DNA of 5,292 nt from an uncultured Haemophilus sp. (lineage in GTDB: Bacteria > Pseudomonadota > Gammaproteobacteria > Enterobacterales > Pasteurellaceae): positions 1 through 5,292 of the forward strand of contig CAUGKJ010000075.1 of assembly GCA_959600045.1 (NCBI GenBank). Reading direction: 5' to 3'. The translations under genes were made by a program, and so were the position numbers. Of the stretch, positions 1 to 5,292 are shown one piece after another (position 1 is the stretch's first letter; each line of letters begins with the position of its first letter). A model generated the notes under the pieces. It was not told the origin of the DNA. It made no database searches and saw nothing but the letters and a program-made list of their open reading frames with translations.

Positions 1-1297
1 GGGTATTGAAGATGTATTAGAAGAAATTGTTGCGAAAATCCCCGCGCCAGAAGGTGATCCTGATGCACCGTTACAAGCATTGATTATTGACTCTTGGTTC
101 GATAACTATTTAGGCGTGGTGTCATTAGTTCGTATTAAAAATGGCGTATTGCGTAAAGGTGATAAAATCAAAGTAATGTCTACAGGACAGGCTTACAACG
201 TTGATCGTTTAGGGATTTTTACGCCAAAACAAGTGGATACGACCGTATTAAATACCGGCGAAGTAGGTTGGGTTGTTTGTGCGATTAAAGATATTTTAGG
301 CGCACCAGTAGGGGATACTTTAACGCACCAACACAATCCAGCAAGCCATGTATTGCCAGGTTTTAAGAAAGTAAAACCGCAGGTTTATGCTGGTTTATTC
401 CCAGTTAGCTCTGACGATTATGAGGCTTTCCGTGATGCGTTAGGTAAATTAAGCCTAAACGATGCATCGCTGTTCTATGAGCCAGAAAACTCAACAGCTT
501 TAGGTTTTGGTTTCCGTTGTGGCTTCTTGGGGCTTTTACACATGGAGATCATTCAAGAGCGTTTAGAGCGTGAATACGATCTTGATTTGATTACCACAGC
601 ACCAACTGTAATTTATGAAGTTGAAATGACCAATGGTGAAGTGGTTTATGTGGATAGTCCATCAAAATTGCCACCGTTAAATAATATTGCGGAAATTCGT
701 GAGCCGATTGCAGAGTGTAATATGCTCGTGCCACAGGAATTCTTAGGAAATGTCATTACCCTTTGTGTGGAAAAACGTGGCGTACAAACTAATATGGTAT
801 ATCACGGTAACCAAATTGCGTTAACTTATGAAATCCCTATGGGCGAAGTGGTATTAGATTTCTTCGACCGCTTGAAATCAACATCGCGTGGTTATGCGTC
901 TTTGGATTATGGTTTCAAACGTTTCCAAGCGGCGGATATGGTGCGCGTGGATATTATGATCAACGGTGATCGTGTTGATGCGTTAGCATTAATTGTTCAT
1001 AAAGATAATGCACCTTATCGTGGTCGAGAATTAGTTGAAAAAATGCGTGAACTGATTCCACGTCAACAATTTGATATCGCGATCCAAGCCGCGATTGGCA
1101 ACCACATTATTGCGCGTTCAACGGTAAAACAATTGCGTAAAAACGTGTTAGCAAAATGTTATGGTGGTGACGTGAGCCGTAAGAAAAAACTCTTACAGAA
1201 ACAGAAAGAAGGTAAAAAACGAATGAAATCTTTAGGTAACGTGGAAGTGCCGCAAGAAGCGTTTTTAGCGATCTTACATGTTGGTAAAGATAAATAG
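1..1297 (+). CDS. lepA: Elongation factor 4 (LepA), 5'-truncated by window edge
   Basis: This is the 3' part of lepA. The frame is open from base 2 and gives 431 residues, starting GIEDVLEEI and ending HVGKDK. The family is usually about 598 residues, so about 167 are missing: the GTPase domain with P-loop, switch regions and NKxD. The visible part starts just after where the G5 SAK motif would lie. It contains the domain II barrel (roughly visible residues 22-115), the EF-G-like domains III and V, and the LepA-specific C-terminal domain, including the conserved stretches [22 protein letters not shown] and the basic [21 protein letters not shown]. LepA is a ribosome-binding translational GTPase, known in E. 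coli to affect translation initiation and 30S assembly. A TTG at 80-82 could look like a start but is an internal Leu codon, because conserved LepA sequence continues upstream to the window edge. Nothing is broken; only the window cuts it. Identification is very secure. Confidence 0.98.
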   Translation, partial: GIEDVLEEIVAKIPAPEGDPDAPLQALIIDSWFDNYLGVVSLVRIKNGVLRKGDKIKVMSTGQAYNVDRLGIFTPKQVDTTVLNTGEVGWVVCAIKDILGAPVGDTLTHQHNPASHVLPGFKKVKPQVYAGLFPVSSDDYEAFRDALGKLSLNDASLFYEPENSTALGFGFRCGFLGLLHMEIIQERLEREYDLDLITTAPTVIYEVEMTNGEVVYVDSPSKLPPLNNIAEIREPIAECNMLVPQEFLGNVITLCVEKRGVQTNMVYHGNQIALTYEIPMGEVVLDFFDRLKSTSRGYASLDYGFKRFQAADMVRVDIMINGDRVDALALIVHKDNAPYRGRELVEKMRELIPRQQFDIAIQAAIGNHIIARSTVKQLRKNVLAKCYGGDVSRKKKLLQKQKEGKKRMKSLGNVEVPQEAFLAILHVGKDK

Positions 1298-1300
1298 GAA
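1296..1300 (+). promoter_or_regulatory. Shine-Dalgarno for lepB
   Basis: AGGAA overlaps the lepA TAG stop codon and lies 9 bases before the lepB ATG at 1310. It supports that start and suggests ribosomes finishing lepA can feed lepB. Confidence 0.6.
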
Positions 1301-1309
1301 AGTAGAGCA

Positions 1310-2359
1310 ATGTCGAATGTATTTTTTATTCTGTTGTTAGCCGTGGGCTTTGCTGGTTGGAAAGCATTAGATTACTTTCAGCTACCTAACACGTTCAGTA
1401 TTTTATTGCTGATTTTAACCGCACTTTCCGGCATTTTATGGTGTTATCACCGCTTTGCCGTGATGCCGAGACGTCGTCGTCAAATTGCACGTGCAGAACA
1501 ACGTTCAGGCAAAGCATTAACAGACGAAGAAAAAGCGAAAATTGAGCCTATTTCAGAAGGTTCAGAATTTATTTCTTCGCTTTTCCCTGTGTTATCCGTG
1601 GTATTCCTTGTGCGTTCATTTATTTTTGAACCATTCCAAATCCCATCAGGATCAATGGAAGCGACGTTGCGCGTAGGGGATTTCCTCGTTGTTAATAAAT
1701 ATACTTATGGTATTAAAGACCCCATTTTCCAAAATACGATTATTGAAGGTAATAAGCCCGAACGTGGTGATGTGATCGTGTTTAAAGCGCCGGAACAAGC
1801 GTTACTTCGTACAAGTTTAGGTGCGACGCGAGCAGCATATGCGGAAAATCTTGCGTTAACATCTAAAGACAATATGTCTGGTGTAGATTACATTAAACGT
1901 ATTGTAGGGAAAGGCGGTGACCGCATTATCCTTGATGTTGAAAAAAGTGCTTTAACAATTGTTCATGGCAAAGATGGCAAACCTTGTGAAATAGACTGCC
2001 AAGCTAAAGTATTTGAATATAAACAAGAACCTACAAATCCAGCATTCCCAACGCAAGTGGAATATTTGGAAATCGGTGATGTGACACATAAGATTTTAGT
2101 GGAGCCAATGCGCCGTTATTCGGGGATTGAGTTCTATCCACAAGAAGGCTTACCTACTGCAGAATGGATTGTGCCTGAGGGGCAATATTTTGTGATGGGG
2201 GATAACCGTGATCATAGTGATGACAGCCGTTTTTGGGGATTTGTACCAGAAAAAAATATCGTGGGTAAAGCCACTTATATTTGGATGAGTTTAGAAAAAG
2301 AACCAAATGAGTGGCCTACAGGCTTCCGTTTTGACCGTTTCTTTACAAAAATTAATTAA
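1310..2359 (+). CDS. lepB: Signal peptidase I (leader peptidase)
   Basis: Type I signal peptidase, 349 residues: a membrane serine protease that removes signal peptides from exported proteins at the periplasmic face. The catalytic serine is Ser115 in IPSGSM (111-116), the general base is Lys196 in YIKR (194-197), and the C-terminal signature is [14 protein letters not shown] (297-310), with His302 where E. coli LepB has Asn. Three hydrophobic segments are visible (about 3-21, 28-48 and 87-105), with a basic cytoplasmic loop, PRRRRQ, after the second. E. coli LepB (324 residues, Ser91, Lys146) has only two; its first aligns with the second here. About 26 extra residues (about 162-190) lie between the FKAPE strand and YIKR, while the part after Lys is shorter than in E. 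coli. Cys226 and Cys230 (CEIDC) may form a periplasmic disulfide. The ATG at 1310 has a ribosome-binding site and lies 12 bp after lepA, the conserved lepA-lepB order. Confidence 0.97.
   Translation: MSNVFFILLLAVGFAGWKALDYFQLPNTFSILLLILTALSGILWCYHRFAVMPRRRRQIARAEQRSGKALTDEEKAKIEPISEGSEFISSLFPVLSVVFLVRSFIFEPFQIPSGSMEATLRVGDFLVVNKYTYGIKDPIFQNTIIEGNKPERGDVIVFKAPEQALLRTSLGATRAAYAENLALTSKDNMSGVDYIKRIVGKGGDRIILDVEKSALTIVHGKDGKPCEIDCQAKVFEYKQEPTNPAFPTQVEYLEIGDVTHKILVEPMRRYSGIEFYPQEGLPTAEWIVPEGQYFVMGDNRDHSDDSRFWGFVPEKNIVGKATYIWMSLEKEPNEWPTGFRFDRFFTKIN
1418..1426 (-). repeat. DNA uptake signal sequence core (Haemophilus type)
   Basis: ACCGCACTT on the + strand is a perfect complement of the 9-base core AAGTGCGGT. 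The flank on the side expected for the extended motif is AT-rich (GATTTTAA just before it). These sites are bound during competence-driven DNA uptake in Haemophilus and relatives. Inside lepB it encodes Thr-Ala-Leu in the second hydrophobic segment, a reading compatible with a membrane helix. Confidence 0.85.
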
Positions 2360-2360
2360 T

Positions 2361-3044
2361 ATGAATCATTTAGATCGTCTAGAACGAAAAATTGGTTATC
2401 AATTTTCCGATCTAAAAAACTTAAAATTGGCACTGACACACCGCAGTGCCTCCACTCAACATAATGAACGCCTAGAATTTCTAGGTGATTCGATTCTCAA
2501 TTATGTCATCGCGGATGCGCTTTATCATCAATTCCCTCGTTGTAATGAAGGTGAACTTAGCAGAATGCGTGCCACATTAGTTCGTGAGCCAACCCTGGCG
2601 ATGATTGCCCGCAATTTTGAGCTAGGGGATTATATGTCCTTAGGTTCTGGTGAATTGAAAAGTGGTGGCTTTCGTCGTGAATCGATTTTGGCGGATTGTG
2701 TTGAAGCAGTAATTGGCGCAATGGCATTAGATTCAAGCTTTGATAAAGCGGCAGATATTGTGCGTAGCTGGTATAAAACGTTACTCGCCGAAATTAAACC
2801 GGGTGATAACCAAAAAGATGCCAAAACGCGCTTGCAAGAGTATTTACAAGGTAAGCATTTTGCCTTACCAACCTATGAAGTAATAAAAATTGAAGGCGAA
2901 GCCCATTGCCAAACCTTCACCGTAGAATGTACAGTAAAAAATGTACCCAATATTGACCGCACTTTTATTGCGAAAGGTTCTAGCCGCCGTAAAGCAGAAC
3001 AAGCGGCCGCAGAACAAATCTTAAAAACATTGGAAATTAAATGA
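2361..3044 (+). CDS. rnc: Ribonuclease III
   Basis: RNase III, 227 residues (E. coli 226): a dimeric, Mg2+-dependent endonuclease that cuts double-stranded RNA, processes the rRNA precursor and controls some mRNAs. The catalytic domain (about 5-145) carries the signature [10 protein letters not shown] (35-44). Acidic residues Glu39, Asp43, Glu63, Asp112 and Glu115 match E. coli Glu41, Asp45, Glu65, Asp114 and Glu117. A double-stranded RNA-binding domain follows (about 153-223), from [10 protein letters not shown] to [14 protein letters not shown]. The start is the ATG at 2361, one base after the lepB stop. An upstream in-frame ATG at 2307 would add 18 residues read from lepB in another frame; those do not resemble RNase III. 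No clear Shine-Dalgarno precedes 2361, so translation probably depends on coupling to lepB. The RNA-binding domain has about three extra residues near NVPNIDRTF, where an uptake signal sits in the DNA. Confidence 0.98.
   Translation: MNHLDRLERKIGYQFSDLKNLKLALTHRSASTQHNERLEFLGDSILNYVIADALYHQFPRCNEGELSRMRATLVREPTLAMIARNFELGDYMSLGSGELKSGGFRRESILADCVEAVIGAMALDSSFDKAADIVRSWYKTLLAEIKPGDNQKDAKTRLQEYLQGKHFALPTYEVIKIEGEAHCQTFTVECTVKNVPNIDRTFIAKGSSRRKAEQAAAEQILKTLEIK
2956..2964 (-). repeat. DNA uptake signal sequence core (Haemophilus type)
   Basis: This is a second perfect ACCGCACTT, the complement of AAGTGCGGT, 1.5 kb from the first and in the same orientation. It lies in the rnc region for the double-stranded RNA-binding domain, where it contributes to Asp-Arg-Thr-Phe (GAC CGC ACT TTT). 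Two perfect cores in 5.3 kb fits the high density known in Haemophilus-type Pasteurellaceae. Confidence 0.85.
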
Positions 3045-3955
3045 CCGAATTAAATCAAGAACAAGAGACCTATTGTGGCTTTATCGCTATCGTAGGTCGC
3101 CCAAATGTAGGGAAATCTACCCTGTTAAATAAAATTTTGGGACAAAAAATTTCGATTACATCTCGCAAGGCGCAAACTACGCGTCACCGTATTGTGGGAA
3201 TTAAAACGGAAGGCATCTACCAAGAAATTTATGTAGATACACCGGGGCTTCATATCGAAGAAAAACGAGCGATTAACCGTTTAATGAACCGTGCAGCAAG
3301 CTCGGCAATCGGGGATGTGGATCTCATTATTTTCGTCGTGGATGGTACACATTGGAATGCCGATGATGAAATGGTGTTAAATAAATTACGTAATGCCAAA
3401 GCACCTGTCGTACTCGCCATCAACAAAGTTGATAACATCAAGAATAAAGATGATTTATTGCCATTTATTACAGATTTAGGCAGCAAGTTTAACTTTGCTC
3501 ACATTGTGCCGATTTCTGCACAACGTGGTAATAATGTCCATCAATTAGAGAAAATTGTTCGTCAATCATTACGTAAAGGCGTTCATCACTTCCCTGAAGA
3601 TTATGTAACGGACCGTTCACAGCGTTTTATGGCATCAGAAATTATCCGTGAAAAGTTAATGCGTTTCACTGGGGAAGAGCTACCTTATTCGGTAACGGTT
3701 GAAATTGAACAATTTAAAGTAAATGAGCGTGGTACTTATGAAATCAATGGCTTGATTTTAGTTGAACGCGAAGGCCAAAAGAAAATGGTGATCGGTGCTC
3801 AAGGACAAAAAATTAAAACCATTGGTATGGAAGCGCGCGCTGACATGGAACGCTTATTTGATAATAAAGTACACCTTGAACTTTGGGTAAAAGTGAAGTC
3901 CGGTTGGGCGGATGATGAACGTGCCTTAAGAAGTTTAGGTTATATGGATGAATAA
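3041..3955 (+). CDS. era: GTPase Era (30S assembly factor)
   Basis: Era, 304 residues (E. coli 301): an essential GTPase that binds the 3' end of 16S rRNA and assists 30S subunit maturation, often membrane-associated. The GTPase domain shows the P-loop GRPNVGKS (19-26), a G2 threonine in QTTRHR (45-50), G3 DTPGL (66-70), G4 NKVD (128-131) and G5 SAQ (159-161). A C-terminal KH RNA-binding domain follows (about 205-295), with its GxxG loop as GAQG (252-255) in [13 protein letters not shown]. The [16 protein letters not shown] start region is highly conserved. The ATG at 3041 overlaps the rnc stop as ATGA, with a weak GGAA at 3032-3035, so translation is probably coupled to rnc. The rnc-era pairing is typical of proteobacteria and links rRNA cleavage with small-subunit assembly. 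In E. coli recO follows era; here a short gap and a lipid gene follow. Confidence 0.98.
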   Translation: MTELNQEQETYCGFIAIVGRPNVGKSTLLNKILGQKISITSRKAQTTRHRIVGIKTEGIYQEIYVDTPGLHIEEKRAINRLMNRAASSAIGDVDLIIFVVDGTHWNADDEMVLNKLRNAKAPVVLAINKVDNIKNKDDLLPFITDLGSKFNFAHIVPISAQRGNNVHQLEKIVRQSLRKGVHHFPEDYVTDRSQRFMASEIIREKLMRFTGEELPYSVTVEIEQFKVNERGTYEINGLILVEREGQKKMVIGAQGQKIKTIGMEARADMERLFDNKVHLELWVKVKSGWADDERALRSLGYMDE

Positions 3956-3959
3956 AAAC

Positions 3960-3988
3960 TTGAGTAATACTCTATACTATTCTATTAT
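3960..3988 (+). promoter_or_regulatory. Candidate sigma70 promoter for lipid cassette
   Basis: TTGAGT (3960-3965, 4 of 6 consensus) and TATTAT (3983-3988, 5 of 6) are separated by exactly 17 bases, the optimal spacing. Transcription would start near 3993-3996 and give a leader of about 38 bases before the ATG at 4033. It sits in the only sizeable gap of the window, starting five bases after the era stop. A second -10-like TATACT at 3973-3978 lacks a matching -35. AT-rich gaps produce such matches by chance, so this is a candidate only. Confidence 0.5.
3962..3972. repeat. Short perfect inverted repeat overlapping the candidate -35 box
   Basis: GAGTA-A-TACTC is a perfect 5-base inverted repeat around one central base. 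It overlaps four bases of the proposed -35 element and the start of the spacer, a position where a repressor could block RNA polymerase. It is short and does not match any operator I recognise. It could also be chance. Confidence 0.35.
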
Positions 3989-4020
3989 TAGCGAAATTTT
4001 TATGTTTACTAATAAAAACA

Positions 4021-4025
4021 AGGAG
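4021..4025 (+). promoter_or_regulatory. Strong Shine-Dalgarno for the ynbA-like gene
   Basis: AGGAG within AAGGAGAT, with seven bases between GGAG and the ATG at 4033. This is the best ribosome-binding site in the window. It fixes the start and indicates that the gene is translated independently of era. Confidence 0.8.
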
Positions 4026-4032
4026 ATGGTAG

Positions 4033-4638
4033 ATGAGTATCTATGCCTTAAAACCCAAATTTCAAAATTTACTTCGGCCTTTAGTTAGGCAATTAGCGGC
4101 AAAAGGCGTAACGGCAAATCAAGTTACGCTAATTGCCTGCTTACTTTCTATTTTACTCGGTGTGGTTCTCGCACTATTTCCGACATTTTCTTCTCTTTTC
4201 TTCCTTATCCCTATTTGGTTGTTTTTGCGTATGGCGTTGAATGCCATTGATGGCATGCTCGCACGTGAATTTAATCAAAAAAGTCGATTAGGGGGGTATC
4301 TTAATGAAATTACTGATGTCGTTTCAGATGCGGCACTTTATCTTCCTTTTGCTTTTGTCGCACCTTTTGATGGTATTCAAATCTCAAGTATTATTTGGCT
4401 TGCGGCGTTGAGTGAGTTATGTGGCATTTTAGGGCAAGTTCAAGGCAAAACGCGTCGTTATGATGGCCCAATGGGTAAAAGCGATCGTGCATTCGTATTT
4501 GGTGTGCTCGGTTTACTCTATGCGGTGAATGGTAGCTTGCATTCACTTTTCTGGTGGGTAGCCAATATCGTGATTATCTTGCTCATTGTGACTTGTATTA
4601 AGCGAGTAAAAAATGGTTTAGCCGAAGTGACGGAATAA
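4033..4638 (+). CDS. ynbA: CDP-alcohol phosphatidyltransferase family protein, YnbA-like
   Basis: Integral membrane protein of 201 residues, the same length as E. coli YnbA and similar along its length (start SIYALKPKFQNLLRP, then VTANQVTL, RMALNAIDGMLARE, GPMGKSDRA). Family members transfer a phosphoalcohol between a CDP-linked donor and an alcohol acceptor, as in phospholipid synthesis. The signature is normally DxxDGxxARx8GxxxDxxxD. Here it reads N70xxD73G74xxA77R78x8G87xxxN91xxxD95, so the first and third Asp are Asn; an extra Asp99 follows four residues later. From memory, E. coli YnbA has the same Asn pair, so this looks like a subfamily trait, not decay. Hydrophobic segments lie at about 31-49, 52-69, 100-111, 117-133, 153-167 and 172-189. 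It starts the second gene set, after its own candidate promoter, and ends in tandem stops TAA TAG. Substrates are unknown; family assignment is secure, activity is not. Confidence 0.88.
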   Translation: MSIYALKPKFQNLLRPLVRQLAAKGVTANQVTLIACLLSILLGVVLALFPTFSSLFFLIPIWLFLRMALNAIDGMLAREFNQKSRLGGYLNEITDVVSDAALYLPFAFVAPFDGIQISSIIWLAALSELCGILGQVQGKTRRYDGPMGKSDRAFVFGVLGLLYAVNGSLHSLFWWVANIVIILLIVTCIKRVKNGLAEVTE

Positions 4639-4639
4639 T

Positions 4640-4644
4640 AGGAG
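4640..4644 (+). promoter_or_regulatory. Shine-Dalgarno for the acyltransferase gene
   Basis: AGGAG with five bases to the ATG at 4650. It is part of TAGGAGCAAAT (4639-4649), which recurs exactly at the next gene junction (5280-5290). Confidence 0.75.
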
Positions 4645-4649
4645 CAAAT

Positions 4650-5282
4650 ATGTTTGCGAGATTAATCGATTTTTTATTGTGTCGTTTTGCTTCTTTTATT
4701 ACAGGCGTTCGACCACAAGCCGCAATTGCGGAACAATCTTCAGAAGGGCATCGTGTCTATTTTGCCAATCATAATAGTCATGGGGATTTTATCTTACTTT
4801 GGATTTCATTGCCTTATGAAGTAAGAAAACAAACTCGCCCTGTTGCAGGCAAAGATTATTGGACGAAAGGCGCAATTCGTCGCTTTTTAGCCTATAAAGT
4901 GTTCAATATGTTACTCATTGAGCGTAATAGCCAAGATCCAAAAGCAGCCATACGACAAATGAGTGAAGCATTAGTCAATGACTCCCTGATTATTTTTCCT
5001 GAAGGAACTCGTAAGATGGATGATGATTTACCACTTCAGCCGTTTAAAAGTGGATTGTTTTATTTAGCCAAAGAAAACCCTGATTGTGAGTTTGTGCCCG
5101 TTTGGATTAGTAATATGAATAATGTTTTACCAAAAGGCTTTATTTTACCGATCCCATTATTATGTGATCTTTATGTTGGCGAACCATTAAAGATTGAGAA
5201 CGGAGAGGCTAAAGAGGCCTTTTTAACACGTGCTCAATCAGCATTATTAAGTTTAAATGTCAGTGAAAAAGGCAAATCTTAG
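4650..5282 (+). CDS. PlsC-family 1-acyl-sn-glycerol-3-phosphate acyltransferase-like protein
   Basis: Acyltransferase of 210 residues in the lysophospholipid/glycerol-phosphate group. Motif I is NHNSHGD (40-46), an Hx4D with His41 and Asp46 as the catalytic pair. Motif II is around NMLLIER (86-92) with Arg92, motif III is FPEGTR (116-121) for phosphate binding, and motif IV is VPVWIS (149-154). All core residues are present, so it should be active. Family members move an acyl chain from acyl-CoA or acyl-ACP to a lysolipid, typically making phosphatidic acid. A hydrophobic N-terminal stretch (about 5-19) probably anchors it to the inner membrane face. It is somewhat shorter than E. coli PlsC (about 245) and is probably a paralogue, not the housekeeping enzyme. 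The gap to the ynbA-like gene is 11 bp with a good ribosome-binding site, so the two are co-transcribed. In this context it probably supplies the lipid precursor for that pathway (inference). Confidence 0.88.
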   Translation: MFARLIDFLLCRFASFITGVRPQAAIAEQSSEGHRVYFANHNSHGDFILLWISLPYEVRKQTRPVAGKDYWTKGAIRRFLAYKVFNMLLIERNSQDPKAAIRQMSEALVNDSLIIFPEGTRKMDDDLPLQPFKSGLFYLAKENPDCEFVPVWISNMNNVLPKGFILPIPLLCDLYVGEPLKIENGEAKEAFLTRAQSALLSLNVSEKGKS

Positions 5283-5285
5283 GAG
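5281..5285 (+). promoter_or_regulatory. Shine-Dalgarno for a following gene
   Basis: AGGAG overlaps the TAG stop of the acyltransferase gene and repeats the arrangement at 4640-4644. The distance to the ATG at 5289 is only three bases, which is short, so the true start could be slightly beyond the window. Confidence 0.5.
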
Positions 5286-5288
5286 CAA

Positions 5289-5292
5289 ATGA
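5289..5292 (+). CDS. Possible start of next gene, cut by window edge
   Basis: Only ATGA is visible, six bases after the acyltransferase stop and behind an AGGAG. A third co-directional gene is likely. In E. coli ynbA is followed by ynbB, which encodes a CdsA-like phosphatidate cytidylyltransferase homologue. By analogy that is the leading guess for this gene, but no coding sequence is visible to test it. Confidence 0.35.

Noticed and set aside
867..875. ACCGCTTGA, and ACAAGCGGC at 2999-3007, as Actinobacillus-type uptake signals
   Set aside because: Each differs by one base from the ACAAGCGGT-type core and each lies in conserved protein sequence. The perfect copies in the window are of the Haemophilus type.
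1107..1310. Minus-strand open frame of 67 codons
   Set aside because: It lies within lepA, whose protein is strongly conserved there, has no recognisable product and is best explained as a shadow frame.
2307..2360. Upstream in-frame ATG giving an 18-residue longer RNase III
   Set aside because: The extra residues come from the lepB coding sequence in another frame and do not resemble RNase III. The ATG at 2361 gives the normal family length and start.
2630..2824. Minus-strand open frame of 64 codons inside rnc
   Set aside because: It is opposite the conserved catalytic region of RNase III and has no family features or ribosome-binding site.
3250..3486. Minus-strand open frame of 78 codons inside era
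   Set aside because: It is antisense to the Era GTPase domain and its translation looks like low-complexity shadow sequence.
3956..4000. Rho-independent terminator after era
   Set aside because: The only stem is the 5-base AT-rich GAGTA/TACTC with a one-base centre, too small to form a hairpin loop, and no T-run follows it directly.
4002..4088. 28-codon open frame starting in the era-ynbA gap, a possible leader peptide
   Set aside because: It has no ribosome-binding site, overlaps the ynbA-like start out of frame and shows no attenuator-like codon run.
1..5292. CRISPR array, tRNA or rRNA gene, insertion sequence or prophage element
   Set aside because: The window is nearly filled by conserved genes on one strand. 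I saw no regular repeats, transposase motifs or tRNA-like folds.

Overview
The window is chromosomal DNA from a gammaproteobacterium of the family Pasteurellaceae, most likely Haemophilus or a close relative. Three things point there. The DNA is AT-rich with matching codon use. The proteins resemble Haemophilus LepA, LepB, RNase III and Era closely, including a 349-residue LepB. Two perfect copies of the Haemophilus-type DNA uptake signal core (ACCGCACTT, the complement of AAGTGCGGT) lie in lepB and rnc. The species cannot be fixed from this window alone.

Positions 1-3955 hold a compact, co-directional housekeeping block. It starts with the 3' part of lepA (elongation factor 4) and continues with lepB (signal peptidase I), rnc (RNase III) and era (essential GTPase of 30S maturation). 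The lepA-lepB gap is 12 bp, the lepB-rnc gap is 1 bp, and rnc and era overlap in an ATGA. They are almost certainly co-transcribed. LepA and Era act on the ribosome, RNase III processes rRNA precursors, and LepB matures exported proteins. rnc has no room here for the structured 5' leader that controls the E. coli gene.

Positions 3956-4032 are the only real intergenic gap. It carries a good candidate sigma70 promoter (TTGAGT-N17-TATTAT), a small perfect inverted repeat overlapping the -35 box, and a strong Shine-Dalgarno sequence. No convincing terminator is visible after era.

Positions 4033-5292 hold a second co-directional set devoted to membrane lipids: a YnbA-like CDP-alcohol phosphatidyltransferase homologue, then a PlsC-family acyltransferase. 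At the right edge there is a possible start codon of a third gene behind a copy of the same ribosome-binding segment. This block stands where E. coli has recO-pdxJ-acpS. The YnbA-like protein has Asn at two of the four normally invariant Asp positions of the CDP-alcohol motif, so its chemistry cannot be assumed. This lipid cassette is the least understood and most interesting part of the window; the rest is ordinary core genome.
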